Shown here piece by piece: positions 1 to 11,682 of a stretch of 64,000 nucleotides of DNA. Position 1 is the stretch's first letter, and each line of letters opens with the position of its first letter. The stretch is from Golubevia sp. BC0850 (lineage: Eukaryota; Basidiomycota; Exobasidiomycetes; Golubeviales; Golubeviaceae): positions 248,001 to 312,000 of the forward strand of contig JAAVVG010000011.1 of the NCBI GenBank assembly GCA_012976225.1, written 5' to 3'. The notes beneath the pieces are model-generated. The model was not told where the DNA came from. It saw only the letters and a list, made by a program, of their open reading frames with translations, and ran no database searches. Both the position numbers and the translations under genes were made by a program.

Positions 1-205
1 AGCAAGTTGGAATCCCTTCTTGAACTTTGACACAACCCTTCAAATGGAACCCCACACGGTTCCTGATCTTCCAAGCCCTGTCGATCAACCTTTCTGTTCC
101 GAAGTTCTTCAATTTATGGAAGCTTCGGTAGAACTTCCAGGCGTCAGAGAAGGACTTCCAGAGATCTCAGACCCAAACCTCCCTCTCCCTGGCACGATTT
201 TTTAA
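1..205 (+). CDS. C-terminal tail of a gene cut by the window edge
   Basis: A frame open from base 2 of the window ends at a TAA at 203-205 and gives about 67 residues rich in Pro, Glu and Leu, with no recognisable domain. No start or splice acceptor is needed inside the window, so the simplest reading is the last exon of a plus-strand gene beginning further left. Nothing in it identifies a family; it could also be a chance open frame, since 67 codons is not long. It lies about 630 bases from the converging end of the next gene. Confidence 0.45.
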   Translation, partial: ASWNPFLNFDTTLQMEPHTVPDLPSPVDQPFCSEVLQFMEASVELPGVREGLPEISDPNLPLPGTIF

Positions 206-835
206 ACTACCCCTCCTATTCAAATGCCCGATCGCAGAGAAACCTTCCTTTGAGTGAAAGTGACCTATTTAGACCTCTTCTTGGTTGTCGTGACCTTCTA
301 TGGACCACAACTTCCAAACTCTTGGTCATCAAGAGAAGGAGGTCCAAATCCCAAGTGGGTGGCGAGATGAACCGAGCCACCTAGTCACCTTCCACTTCTC
401 TCGAATGACGTAGCAATTAAAGTGGCGATTTGATGTAGGGTCTCTTTGAAAGGTATGATACATGGCAGCCAACCATCTTAGTGCCGTACGATGATGAGCT
501 TCGAGAAAGAAGATCCACCCTTTCAGAAATAGCATTGGGGATTATAAAGTAATACAAAAGATGAAGTGCGAAAGGGAAAGGACAACAACGATGCGATGGA
601 ACGAATTGGATGAAAGAGGGAGGATGGTTGTAGAGGTGAGTTCTATGAAGTAGGAGGGTGAGCAGGTGACTTGAGAATCAGACAAGCAAGAAGCAGTGAA
701 GGACAAGGGAACAACACAGAACGCGAGAGGTTTGAACAGTGAGAATTAAAAAAGGGGAGTGGGTAAAATGAGCGGGCAGAGATGCGAAAGGCGACAGAGC
801 GTGACTTGATCACGAAACGAACGAAATGCTGAGAT
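206..835. other. intergenic, convergent 3' ends
   Basis: No coding region can be supported here. It separates the plus-strand tail from the minus-strand NT-C2 gene and presumably holds both 3' untranslated regions. The short open frames in it have no conserved look and no splice partners. Confidence 0.5.
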
Positions 836-3800
836 TCAACAAGGAGCAGTAGCAAGACCCATCGAGTGAGGGACACTTGTGTTGACTCCCAATCCTTCCT
901 TCTCCATTTCCCTTCTGATTCTTCGAGTTGGAGTTTCGGTAGTGTCCGTTCCATCCGTGTAGTATCTGTCGTGAGATTGAGATTGATGATCTAAAGATTC
1001 CGATTCCTCAGATTGTTGTCTCCTCTTACTCTCGATTTCCATTTCTTCTTGATCTGGAGATCTTCCTCTTGGAGTTGGAGTAGGAGAAATCGATCCATCT
1101 CTACGTTGCTTGGATTTCGAACTTGACCAAGTTACATAAAGAAGTTGATTGGTACCCCATCCAGCTCCTCTGAAATTGTTCTCTAGAGCTTCGTTAGAGG
1201 TGTAACCTCTCTTCCCATTCTTAAAAGGAGGCTTCGGCTCTTTCTCCTTCTTTTTCGATCTCTTCTCCTTTCCGTGACCGATCGAATGGCCCATGCTGCT
1301 AGCAGTCGTCGTCTCACTCCCCATCGTCGAAGCAGAACTGCTTTGCGAAGATCTGCTGGTGCTAAGTTTGAGTTCCAGACTAGCCTCACTGACTCTTCTA
1401 GCTTCGAGACTTCCTCCGCCAGAGCTTGCTTGGGTAGGTGTTGCGTTGGCAGCAGCTAGACCACTTGGAATCTGAAGCTCGCTGGTAGGAGTGCCTTGAG
1501 GAGAGGGTTCTGGTCTGAGCGGATCCGGAGAAGTCGTTAGGAGAGGCACTGGCTTGCTCAGATCGAAACCCAACGCCGGAGAAGGTCGAAGTGAATCCCG
1601 CACCTCCCAAGACCCATCCGTAGACGCAGGAGCCGAATCTGGAGTATGACTCCACCTCACGCTAGCCTTTTGACCCGATGAACTTGGATTAGAGGAAGGA
1701 GAGAGAAGTTGAGAGTTGAGAGTGGTATCGACGTTTGGACCGCTCTTGGTCAGGATCGAGCGCATTGTAGAAGCTGACGTTGATCTACTGTGCCCTTTGG
1801 AGGGTGGAGGTTGAGAGCCGGTGGAAGCGAAAGAAGAAGTCGATCTTGCCATTCCAGGTCGCACCGCATGCGAATCTCCGTTGGTCTCATCCGAGTTGGC
1901 CTTCTTGGGAAGAGCGGCAGATTTTGGACTGAGAGCGTTAGAGGAGTTGGCAGCCCTCTTTCTTCCATCGTCTTTGATGACACCATCCTTCCTTTCTCTG
2001 GTAGCTTTGACCTTGTCGGCTCTAGAAACCGTACTGCTGAGCATGAGGCTAGCGTTGCTGGCTGGACCTGGATTGAAGATGGCCTCGATGACGGATTCCG
2101 GGGACTTGTCGTGATTTGCTGCACCTTGGAAATTGTAGGATAGATTTGCATCTTTTGCCTTGCTTCTTGGATCTTTCGAAGTCGAGCTGGTCTTGAGATT
2201 GTGGAACGGAATCCTAGCTTGGCTGACCGGATTTTTCGAAGGGAAAGATCCAGACCTGAATCCAGTTGCTCCATGATGGGAATGATGACGGGGCAGAGAA
2301 GTGGAAGAAGCGTTTGCACTTCCTCCTAGACTACCACTTTCTGAACCAGAAGAGACTGAACTTCCTTTCTTGTTCTGAGACTTCTCGTTCTTTCCAATTC
2401 CTTTCGCTTCGTCTGCTAGTCCACCAAGTCCTCCAACCAGGAATCCTCTTCGAAGAGAGGGAACGTTGTACTCTCTAGCTCCTCCAACGTAGGTCATCTC
2501 TATAGTTAATTTGAGAGTTGCATTGGTCTTGGACTCTTGAAGAAGATAACGACGCGTCTCGCTTCTGGAAGGAGCGTCAGCTCGAGCGTGAGGCGTGTGA
2601 ACACTGTGGTGATGGTGATGGTGATGGTGGTGATGATGATGATGATGTTCTTTGGAAGGAGGTTGAGGTGCGTACTCGGCCAAGTTGAGGGTGACGAATC
2701 CTAGTCGATGAGGGACGTCGGAGACCGAGTTTGGAGTATCAGCGTCAACGTGCTGATCAAAGAGAGATGGAGAGGCGAGAACGTCAGTCATAGATCAAAC
2801 GAGAAACATGTGATCCAACTTCAATCGAACCTACTTTCCCTTTGAACTCACCTGCTTGACAGACAATCTCAATTCCGACTTGGCCAAAGCTCCCCAAGCC
2901 TCTCTAACCGTCTCGTCCTCCTCATAGCTAGTACCAGAAGTGTTGCTTCCGAGAGTAGAGCTGCTTTCCCTCAGCCTATCATCCTTCTCTCTAGCTCTGA
3001 GGTCGTTCCTACTAGACTTCTGGCTCAACCCTCCTCCGTGCCTCTCTTCTCTCGAATGAACGCTATTCGCACTTGAATCGACTCCGGAATTTGAAGCGAC
3101 ACTGGAAGATACATTGCTCTTCTCGTTTGAAGTAACATTAGAACGAGCAGAAGATCCAGAAGCAACTCTAGGTTTCTCGATGTTGATTCTAATCCCAGTT
3201 TCTACCGTCCTCTCCCACTTGACGACATGTTCATAGACTCTTGCAGAGTTGGTCTCTCCTCTAGGTTCGGCATGGGATGAAGATTTGTTGACGCTTGAAG
3301 AAGAGTGATTTGCATGATGAAAGTTTGGCTTGTGAGGAAAGGAATGAGGGGACTGAGAGTGATGTTCTTTGGCTTTCTCTTTTCCCTTCCCTTTGGATTT
3401 CGATTGATACTTGCTGATAGATTGATCTCCAATCTCCGAATCCAAGGTGTGCCGACTGGAAGCAAAACTCTTTCGAACAGAATCATCACTTGTGACAGAG
3501 GGGAAACTTCCAGTAGTGGAAGCTGATAAGGGAGGATCCCCCTCGCCTTCTAGAACGGAATGTTTGGAAGAGGAAGGAGAGTCCTGAGCTGAGGAAGGTG
3601 ATATTGGAGTGTTAGGAGTTGAGGTTGAGTCTTCATCTTGCTTCCTACTGCTTACAGCTTTCTTGAGGTGCAAGGCGTTGGCCATTCCAGAGAGAAATCG
3701 ATGACCACCATTGTGCCTCTTGGTTGAAGTCGATCTGCTCAGAGTTTCTGTGCTTTCATCTGCTTCCGGATGATCAGCATCTCGAAGCAGTTCCTCCTCT

Positions 3801-4162
3801 TCTTCAGCTTCCACGTTACATCCAGCTTGCTCCTGTTCCTTCCCTTTCCCTTCATCCCCCGCCGATTCATCTCCCTCTGGTAACGGCACTGACTTCTTTT
3901 CTGGAGAATTCTGTAGACTTGGAGATTTGGCGCTCTTTGGAGACTTGGAAACGTGATCCTTGTCTGAGTGGTGGTGAGGATGACCTTTGCCTAGAGTAGC
4001 ATGAGCGTGAGAAGTGATGGAATGAACGTTCTTGAATCTCCATTTGACGTGAAAGTAACCAGTGACTAAAGGTACCGAAGCTAGTTCATGAATGGTTAGC
4101 TTGACTTGAAAGTAAGATTGCTTCTGTTGACCGAATGAGAAGGGAGAAAGGAGAGATGACAT
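836..4162 (-). CDS. NT-C2 domain protein, 1075 residues
   Basis: Two exons, 2852-4162 and 836-2752, joined in phase 0 by a 99-base intron, give 1075 residues. The N-terminus (about residues 12-55, with FQVKLTIHELASVPLVTGYF) is the first part of the N-terminal C2 domain found in EEIG1/EHBP1 and fungal relatives. The domain resumes near residue 310 (VYEHVVKWERTVE), continues through RLGFVTLNLAEYA after the intron and ends at TNATLKLTIEMTYVGG near residue 525. The two halves are separated by a long Ser-rich insert, and a run of 14 His sits in a loop. The rest is Ser/Pro-rich low complexity except for a compact C-terminal stretch (NNFRGAGWGTNQLLYVTW). The family is thought to bind membranes and link organelle or endocytic membranes to partners; that role is inferred here from the domain only. 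Confidence 0.85.
2606..2647 (-). repeat. His-codon repeat (14 consecutive His)
   Basis: CAC/CAT codon repeat inside the NT-C2 gene, coding 14 consecutive His in a loop of the C2 domain. The codons are mixed, so it is not a perfect trinucleotide microsatellite. Confidence 0.9.
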
Positions 4163-4954
4163 GCTGCTGTGGAGGTGAGGGAAGGTTGATGAACAGCTCC
4201 AAGGTAAGTCCTGCTTCTTGCTGCTTTGATGAAGTAATGGGTTGTCTAGTTGACTATGTTAAGGTTGAAGTTGAGAAGGTGAGAAGGTGAGAGGAGAAGA
4301 GTGGAAGGTAACGAAGAGAATGTTGCTTCAACTTAGAAGTATTGAGGCTATAGGTGGGCAGGACCTGTCTCTAGTTTCCTTTGCGTCCGAGCTTCAACTT
4401 GAATGGATTTAGGCTTGATGCAGCTGGGGAATTTGACTTCAAAGGACTACCTTGAAATTCATGATGTCAGAAAGGAAAGAGGAATGTCAAGAAACAGAGA
4501 CTTGTGTTACCTCCGGAAGAACAGATCCTCGACCTTCGGCTGAAAGGACCTCTCATCTCTCCACCCGACGTCATCTCACGTTTTCAAAGCCAACAACGTC
4601 GTGAAAAGGGATTGGAAGTATGATTTATGTTGATTTTACTTTGATACACGAGAAGTTAGAATGAAGGGAGGAGATACCAAAGGATGATGGGAGACTGACG
4701 GAAAAGGACTAGAAAGGTTCCAACTTCGACTGCGATCTCTATTTACTTGGTTTGGTTGTTCTTTCAGTGGAAGAAGTTGGTTTCTAGATTTTAGATCTAA
4801 TCTTTTAGAGTTCGTTCAAATGATTCGGAACTATTTGTTTTGTCACCCCGATTCGTGTTTGAGAGTGTGACGGAAGGGTTGAGGATCTGGGAGTCTGTTG
4901 CGTAAGATGATAGAGGCCGGGAAGATTCGATGAGAGTCCAACCCCTCTTTGAGC
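4163..4954. other. intergenic between two minus-strand genes
   Basis: Holds the 3' untranslated region of RAD16 and the promoter and 5' leader of the NT-C2 gene. No coding frame or RNA gene is evident; no clear TATA box was found near 4162. Confidence 0.5.
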
Positions 4955-7900
4955 TTAAAGAGTGAACAGGAAACGAAGGTCTGCAACAGTGAGACGACCC
5001 ATAGCGCTGTCGTCTGATCAGACGGGGAAAGGGAAAGAAAGAGAGGGCGAATTGGGTAAGTCTCGAAGTCCTGAGAATCCTTCCCAGAGCTCAAGACCTT
5101 CGATATCGAACAGGAACGTGGATTGTAAACTCACCCTTTCCGATAGCAGCCTCGATCATAGCACTCTTCTTTACCTGCAACTCGATGATTCTGGATTCGA
5201 TCGAGTTTTCGATGATCATTCTCTTGACGACTACTGGACGATGTTGACCGATTCTGTGGACACGATCCATAGCTAAACATGACGAGGTGGAAGGTACGAA
5301 GAGAAACGTCAGTTGGAACACAAAGCGTGTATCAGAGAGGCTTGTATGAGAAGGTGATTACTCACCTTGGACTTCAACACTTGGATTCCACCCTGTTGGA
5401 AGAAAAAACATAAAGAAGTGAGAGAGAAAGAGGAAAGGGAAGAAAGCGGGAAGGTCAGAAAGGCAGAAAGGAGTGGAGGTTGGCCGCCGGCCTCAGGTCC
5501 GATAGAGACTTCTCTACACATACAGGGATCTAAGATGAAGACTGTAATATCGGGATTATCGCAAGGAAGAAAGAGGAAAGAGAGAGAGAGAGAGTGAGAG
5601 GCTCAAGTCAGTGACCCATTCCCAGCCGTCGACTCTGATGCTTTCCACTCACCTCTGCTTGCTTCAGTCAAGTTTAAAGCCACACCTCCAGCCTTAAGAG
5701 ACAGCAAAAAGACAGTAATATTCGGATTTCCCACTGTTATCGAGAAAAAAGAAAGAGGAGAGGTCAACAAAAGAACATCAAAGATAGATAGAATCCTCGA
5801 ACCACCTTCTCTCTTCAACTCACTGAAATGATTGATAGTTCTATTCCTAGCTTCAGGACTCATACTCCCCTCGAGTCTACAAATCTGAAATCCAGCTCTC
5901 TGAAGTCTAAAAGCGACTAAATCCAAGAAATTAACGAATTGAGAGAAGACTAATGATTTGATTGTATGATCTTCAGATCTTAAAGCAGTTAATTCTTCAA
6001 CCAGAGCTTCGATTTTAGTTGAAGATCTCCATTTGTCCATATCCAATTTACCAATGATACCTTGTCTTGGATTTTCATTCACATTAGCATCTGGAGCTTC
6101 CATCGCTTCACCTTCTAAATCGATCGAAAGTAAAGCATGACAATGAGGACAATCAGGTCCAGCACCTATTTCACCTTCTACATCACCTAAGTATTGTCTA
6201 ACACATTCTCTACAGAAAACATGTCTACATTTAGACATGATAGCATCTTCTGCTTCTTCATTGCAGATTCTACAAACCATTACGCTACCTTGTTGAGAAG
6301 GGTCTCCTAATAAACCTGCAGCAGTTCCAGTCTTGGACCTTAGAACTAAATCTGGATGATTGGCCATTTGTCTCATTCTAGTTAAAAGGGTGAAGATATT
6401 GGAGTAGTTGTTCAAGATAGTTCCTGAATCGATGTAAGTACTAAACTTTCTTGTTCCTTCGACGTAGAGAGACTTGTAGAGATCTTCTTCTTCTTCGTTG
6501 AAGAGATCTCTGCGAACTTCGACAGTACGAGGTGGTAAACCCATGTCGTCTGCTCTTTCCAACTTGGTTCTACGTAGCATCATACGTTCCAGTAGGAGAC
6601 GAAGACGAGCATAAGCGTCCTTTCCTTCTCCGACTGCGAAGGGAGAGTGAAAATACGAGGCGAAGAGTCAGCTATGAATCTGCATGAGAGAAAATAAATC
6701 TCGTTCTTTGACTCACGTTGCATACCCTCTCTTTGAATAGGCTTCAAAATCTCATTGTTCCAATAACAAGTGTGAACCATTGGAGAGTGACCACAATCGG
6801 AACAACTTCTTCTATCTGGGAAGCTCCAATGCAAAGATTTACAAGGACACTTCTTACAGTAGTAGTAAGCGTAAGGATCTCCTCCCAAAAATCTAATCAT
6901 CGAATAAAGTTCACCGACTCTGTTTTGAAGAGGAGTTCCAGAAAGACACCAACGATAAGTACCTTTCAATTCGAAAGCTCCTTTAGCAGTGTTGGTAGAA
7001 CGTTCTTTGATATTGTGAGCTTCGTCTAGAATGATTCTATGCCATTCGATATCGTGCAGAACAGATCTCTCCTTGATGAGTTGACCTTTTCTCTTGAACC
7101 CAACTTCTTGCTTTCTGAATCCAGATTCCATCACGGCGTAAGAAGTCAAAACCACGTCTTTCTTTGAAAGATCAGAAGCGTTTACAGATCTGTTTGCTCC
7201 ATGGAAGAGTTCGACTTTGAAACCTTTGGTGTACTTTTCGATTTCGTTTCTCCATTGCATGATAGCTACGGTTGGAGCGATTACCAGGCATGGCTTCTTG
7301 CGATCAGAAAGAAATAGAGAGATCATTTGAATGGTCTTTCCCATTCCCTATGAGAGTAAAGAGAGATGAGTGAAGATGTCGAGGTCAGCTTTCTTCCACC
7401 AAGGAAGCTATCGGATCCATGCTCTTCGAATCAAACTCACCATCTCATCAGCGAGCACCCCACCAGCCCAATCACTCTTCTCCTGACGAACGAGCCATCC
7501 AAGACCTTCTCTTTGAAAAGGCAATAATTTGACATTGAGACCTTCAGGTTGAGGAAGAGCTTCAGGAACTACTGGACCCATAGACTTGAGATCTTCCCAA
7601 ATATGTTCTAATTCAGGATGATGAGTGTTAAGAGCCTTTCTAGTCTTCTCATATTGACTGATTTTAGGTTTCTTCTTCCTAGAGCCCTTTGCAGCTCTTG
7701 CCTCTCTCCTTAATCTCTTCTCTCTTTGCTTAGCAGTTTCGTACATTTGCTCTTCTCCAGCGTCTCCGGTAGTGGCCATGGTTCTACCACTACCTGGGAA
7801 ACGAGCACTATCAGCAATAGCTTGTGCATTCTTTTGCTGCCAATTTGAAGGACCAGCACCAGCTGGAGTTGGAAGGGAGTCGTCCTCCGATTCGTCCTCG

Positions 7901-9873
7901 TCGTCGAGGAGGAAACCCCCACCTGCTCTTGGAGCCTTGGAACGAGGTTTTGCTTTAGGCATGTCATCGTCAGAGTCTTCTTCTTCTTCTTCTTCTTCTT
8001 CTTCTTCACCCTCTTCAGCTTCTGACTCTCCATCTTCTTTGAACGAAGCTGAGCGAGTTCCAGCTTTACGAGGTCTTGGAAGAGGCACGTCATCCACGCT
8101 TTCCTCCTCTTCTGCTTCCTCCAGATCGCCAGTGACGACGGTAGTGTCACCTGCGACCTCTTCTGCTTCACCGCTTTCTTCAGCTTGAGGAATTTCTTCA
8201 TCTCCTTCCTCTTCCTCTTCATCATACTCCATAATCTTAGGTCTTCCCTTTCCACTAGCAGCGGCAGCCGCTTTCCCTTTACCTTTCCCTTTAACTGGAG
8301 AAGTAGAAGCAGAACTCCCTCTAGCTTTCCCCTTCTCCTTGGTGGCAGAAGCTCTAGATTCCTTGAAGAAGATTTCATCCTCACTGACTCCTTCATCTGG
8401 AATCTCATCATCGAAGTGACTTTCATCATCATTGGAAGTGAAACCGAAATCCTCATCTTCAGAAGATGAGTCATCCCAATTAGATTCTCCATCATAATTG
8501 TTGAGTCTTTCCTCTCCAGAATCTTGAGGTCTTGAACGTTTCGTACCTTTAGAAATTGGAGCTTTAGAAGCTGCCTTAGGTTTAGTAGAAGCTTTAGTAG
8601 GTTTTGAAGAGGTTACAACTTTCTTTTGCTTGCTCTTTTGACCTAAAGAGGCTGCGATGGCTTGTTGAAGCGTAGCGTCTTCTTCATCAGAATCTCCTTC
8701 CTCTTCAGAATCGGATTTGTCTCCTTCAGATTCGGTAAGATCGTCTCCGTCACTGTGAACAGTAGCGTTCTTACTAGTTCTACCTTTAGGCTTGGCTTTA
8801 GCTTTAGCCTTTGGAAGAGCTTTGACTGGAGCCTTCTTTGAAACCTTGGCTTTGGAAGAAGTTGGGAAACCAGTTCCGTTGTATCCCTCCATTTCTTCAT
8901 CCTCATCTTCGTTCTTAACCTTCTTAGATCCACGAGAAGTTGGGATTGAGTTGGATTTACGAGGAGCCACTTTAGTTTGAGAAGTCTTCTTTATCATTTG
9001 AGTAACCTTGTTCGTCTTTCCACTCAAGAAATCCAAATCGGAGAGAGAAGATTCAGAATCATTTCCATCAACTTTCTCTTCTTCTTCATCTGAAATCCCC
9101 TCTTCTTTAACCCCATTAGCTTTTCCATTCTTTCCTCCCCCAAAGGCGTCACTAAGATCGAAGCGATCTTTAGATTTACGTGCTTGAGGTTTTGAGGTTT
9201 TTGGTGGAGGGATGTCGATAGTGAAACCTCCTCTTCCTCCACTATTCGAAGTCAACTTAGAAGATTTAGAATCACCATCTGAATCCGCACCTTCAGTTCC
9301 TGGAACCAAAGGAGAGCCGGTAGAGTTTCTAATTCTGGTCCTTCCGTTTGGATTACGATTCAATTTAGGTTTGGAAGCTTGACCGCTGGATTGATCGACT
9401 AAGTCTAATTCATCTTCTGAATCTGAATAGTCCATCTGAAGTGAAAGAAAACAGGAGAACAATGTCAGGATTATGAGAGAGGAAGGGAATCTCGTTTCTC
9501 TCCAAGATTTTCCCAATTCGCCACCCAAATGAAAGGTCGTCCGACTCAAATCAAAAACAGGTGTTGAAATCTCAACAGTCTGTGTCTCCAATTTGAAATG
9601 ACTGAGTGCAAGCATAGCCTGGTCTCTCGAGCCTGCCTTTTTCTATCTTCCTCCATTCTGAATAAGCTGAACCGATACCGATAGTACTGGCTACTTCGAC
9701 TTCTCCCTGACTTGATTGCAACTCACTTTTGACTGAAGTTTCTGATTGTTAGTTGAAGAAGCAGGAGAAGATCTAGATGAATCTAATTCACCGTTGCTGT
9801 TAGGCTTTGAATTGATGGTTGTGGGAGTAGTGGCCTCTGAGAGAGATTGACGAGTGGATCTTCTGGGTGCCAT
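4955..9873 (-). CDS. RAD16: RAD16-type SNF2 ATPase / RING protein (nucleotide excision repair)
   Basis: Nine exons (9727-9873, 7441-9435, 6717-7347, 5824-6633, 5653-5733, 5524-5541, 5366-5392, 5135-5272, 4955-5013) give 1301 residues. Rad16 with Rad7 carries out global-genome nucleotide excision repair of silent DNA in the nucleus. Seen: an acidic and Ser/Lys-rich N-terminal half (about residues 50-650), helicase motif I (MGKTIQ, near 715), DEAH box (near 820), the Rad16-specific zinc cluster (CKKCPC...CSDCGH), a C3HC4 RING (CRICNEEAE to CPHC, about 1044-1090), and the C-terminal helicase half with [20 protein letters not shown] and the family tail ending LRFLFTL. The RING would make it an E3 ligase component, as known for the family. 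At 1301 residues it is far longer than yeast Rad16 (790), all in the disordered N-terminus. Two exons are only 18 and 27 bases. The MAPRRSTR start matches the family. Confidence 0.93.
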
Positions 9874-10242
9874 CCTTTTGAAGAAATTGGACGATGAGTG
9901 AACTAAATCTAAATCTAAATCTAAATTATATCCAAGTTCAAAGTTCTACTTGAGGGGTATGAGAGAGAGAGAGAGAGTGAAGAGTTGAGAGTAAAAGAAG
10001 GAAATCAGGAAAGTGTCAAGTGCGAAACTGAGCCTGACTCAGAAGGACTTTGAAAGTGAATTGAGATCAATCTGAAATGAAGAATTCAATTTTCAATCGA
10101 TGGAATAAATCTGGAAAGACAAATCGTTAGGCCAGGATTGAGGAATTGAGAGAGTAACGGGTATAGGTTGAGGTCTCTCAAGTAAAGTGTTGCTGGTTCT
10201 CCCTCCCTCCACCAACTACCTTACCTCTTTCACTTCGAGTTT
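9874..10242. promoter_or_regulatory. divergent promoter, RAD16 / NTF2-like gene
   Basis: The 369-base gap between the opposed starts of RAD16 (9873) and the next gene (10243) must carry both promoters. It contains short GA-dinucleotide runs near 9962-9980 and CT-rich sequence just before 10243; no clear TATA box. Confidence 0.5.
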
Positions 10243-10900
10243 ATGCTTATCGCCAAACAAAGACTTGAAATTCTAGCAACTCCTCTACTCTTATCAACTT
10301 TATCAACGGCTTCAATTTACAGACCTTTCTCCAGTATGTCTGAAAGCAACAACGTCGAGCTATCGTCTCACAATGAGCAAATCATCAAAGATTCTCAAGC
10401 TCTCTTCGGTGCCAAACCCACTTCTAACATTTTCAGAAACTGGAATTCAAATGCAACGTTTGAAGATCCAATTTGTTATGCTGTTGGTTCTAGGTGAGTG
10501 AGAACCGCTCATAGTTTCCAATCCTGATTATGCAAAGCATTAGGTCTCAATGCTGATCCCCTCCTTTTCTTCCTTGTTTCTTTCCTTTCTGTTCCCCTCT
10601 AGGCAATTTCTAGCTCAATGGTACGGAATGCCAGCGGCTTTCAGCAAATCAGATACATTAGCATGGAGAGTTGAAAGTTCTTCAGAGAGAGAAATAGTCT
10701 ATCATCAGAAACAGCTTTATAAGATTAAGGGGTTAGGAATGGAGAAGGAAATGGTTTCAAAGGTTGTCATTGGATTGGATGAACAGGGAAAAGTGGAAAG
10801 TTTCCAAGATAGGTGGAATGGCGAAGAATTACCAAGTGGAGGGATTGCTATGGTGGGTAAAGAAGCAAGGATGGAATACGGCGTGGGGTTGAATATATGA
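10243..10900 (+). CDS. NTF2-like (SnoaL-type) small protein
   Basis: Exons 10243-10493 and 10603-10900, joined in phase 2, give 182 residues. The body (DSQALFGAKPTSNIFRNW, DPICYAVGSR, then FLAQWYGMPAAF and IKGLGMEKEM) has the helix-then-curved-sheet layout of small NTF2/SnoaL-like proteins, many of them uncharacterised in fungi. I could not name a specific family, so the fold is an inference. The first 30 residues are basic and Ser/Thr/Leu-rich (PLLLSTLSTASIYRPFSS) and could be a mitochondrial presequence; a second Met at residue 33 (MSESNN) could start a cytosolic form. No catalytic residues can be pointed to. Confidence 0.7.
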
Positions 10901-11682
10901 GAGGATTCAAGGGGGATCCGATCTGTAGGATCCAGATCTCTTTAATAGGGCTTGAGGGTGACTTCCACTGACAACTCCTTGAATCTCCCTCCCTACATCC
11001 CTTCCACTGATTTCTCTTTCAACATCTTCCATCTGATTCCTTGTCTTTCTTCAACCTTTTCAGTTCTTTCGTAAAACCAACGCTCTTCTAATGCCATACC
11101 TCATTTCAGTTCCCAAAGAAACTTCCGAACTCATGTCCTCCTCCTCCTCTGCTCCAACCAAGAAAGGAAAGAAGGAGCTCTGATCTTCCTGAGCAGACCT
11201 AGTTACCCTTCGTTTGTAAAAACTTCACCAATCAAATCTCTCTGTTCCAATTCCTTCCATCATCTCTCGTTTTGATACCTTCTCTCCCTCTTCTTTTCAT
11301 CCCAAGTTCCAAAAGTAAAAACTCAACTCAAAGTTTCTTTAATTCCTCTCTTTCGCAATCTATTCTATAAATTTACAAAGGTGTAAAGTGAATGTTCCAC
11401 AATCGCAGTCAGCTACCTCCACTGATCAAATTGAAGATTAATTCAATTGACCCAAGATTCCGAAGAGAAAAGTAGCCCGGCTTAATAAACGAAGTGAAAG
11501 AAGAAGTTGGTCTACCGATTCAAAGACTACCGTCAATTCAGAGATGGAAAAGACAGTTTGCTGCTTTACTTGAAATGAAAGTTTGCTGTTTGAAAGACGG
11601 ATGGTTTTGAGAAGAAGAAGAGGACGAGGATAAGATCTTTTTTGAGCAAGGCTCGTATTTTTGAGCTCATCGCGAGAGCTGC
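10901..11682. other. intergenic, with one possible short exon
   Basis: CT-rich, mostly featureless. A 30-codon frame at 11091-11183 (MPYLISVPKE... ending KKGKKEL) is open upstream to a good acceptor (TTTTCAG at about 11062) and might be the last exon of a small gene, but no partner exon was found. The remainder probably holds the 3' end of the previous gene and the promoter of the esterase gene. Confidence 0.35.

Noticed and set aside
1750-2319. 189-codon minus-strand frame inside the NT-C2 gene
   Set aside because: Shadow of the Ser-rich exon in another frame; the main frame carries the conserved domain.
5795-5815. tRNA B-box-like GGTTCGAGGATT on the minus strand
   Set aside because: Lies in a RAD16 intron, with no A box or cloverleaf around it.
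7710-8495. 261-codon Lys/Leu-rich minus-strand frame
   Set aside because: It is the shifted reading of the acidic region of RAD16 (GAN and GAR codons read as Lys/Arg/Met) and has no independent start or motif.
9436-9615. upstream extension of RAD16 exon 2 (frame open to 9615)
   Set aside because: Read-through of the 291-base first intron; the MAPRRSTR exon at 9873 gives the family's N-terminus and closes in phase.
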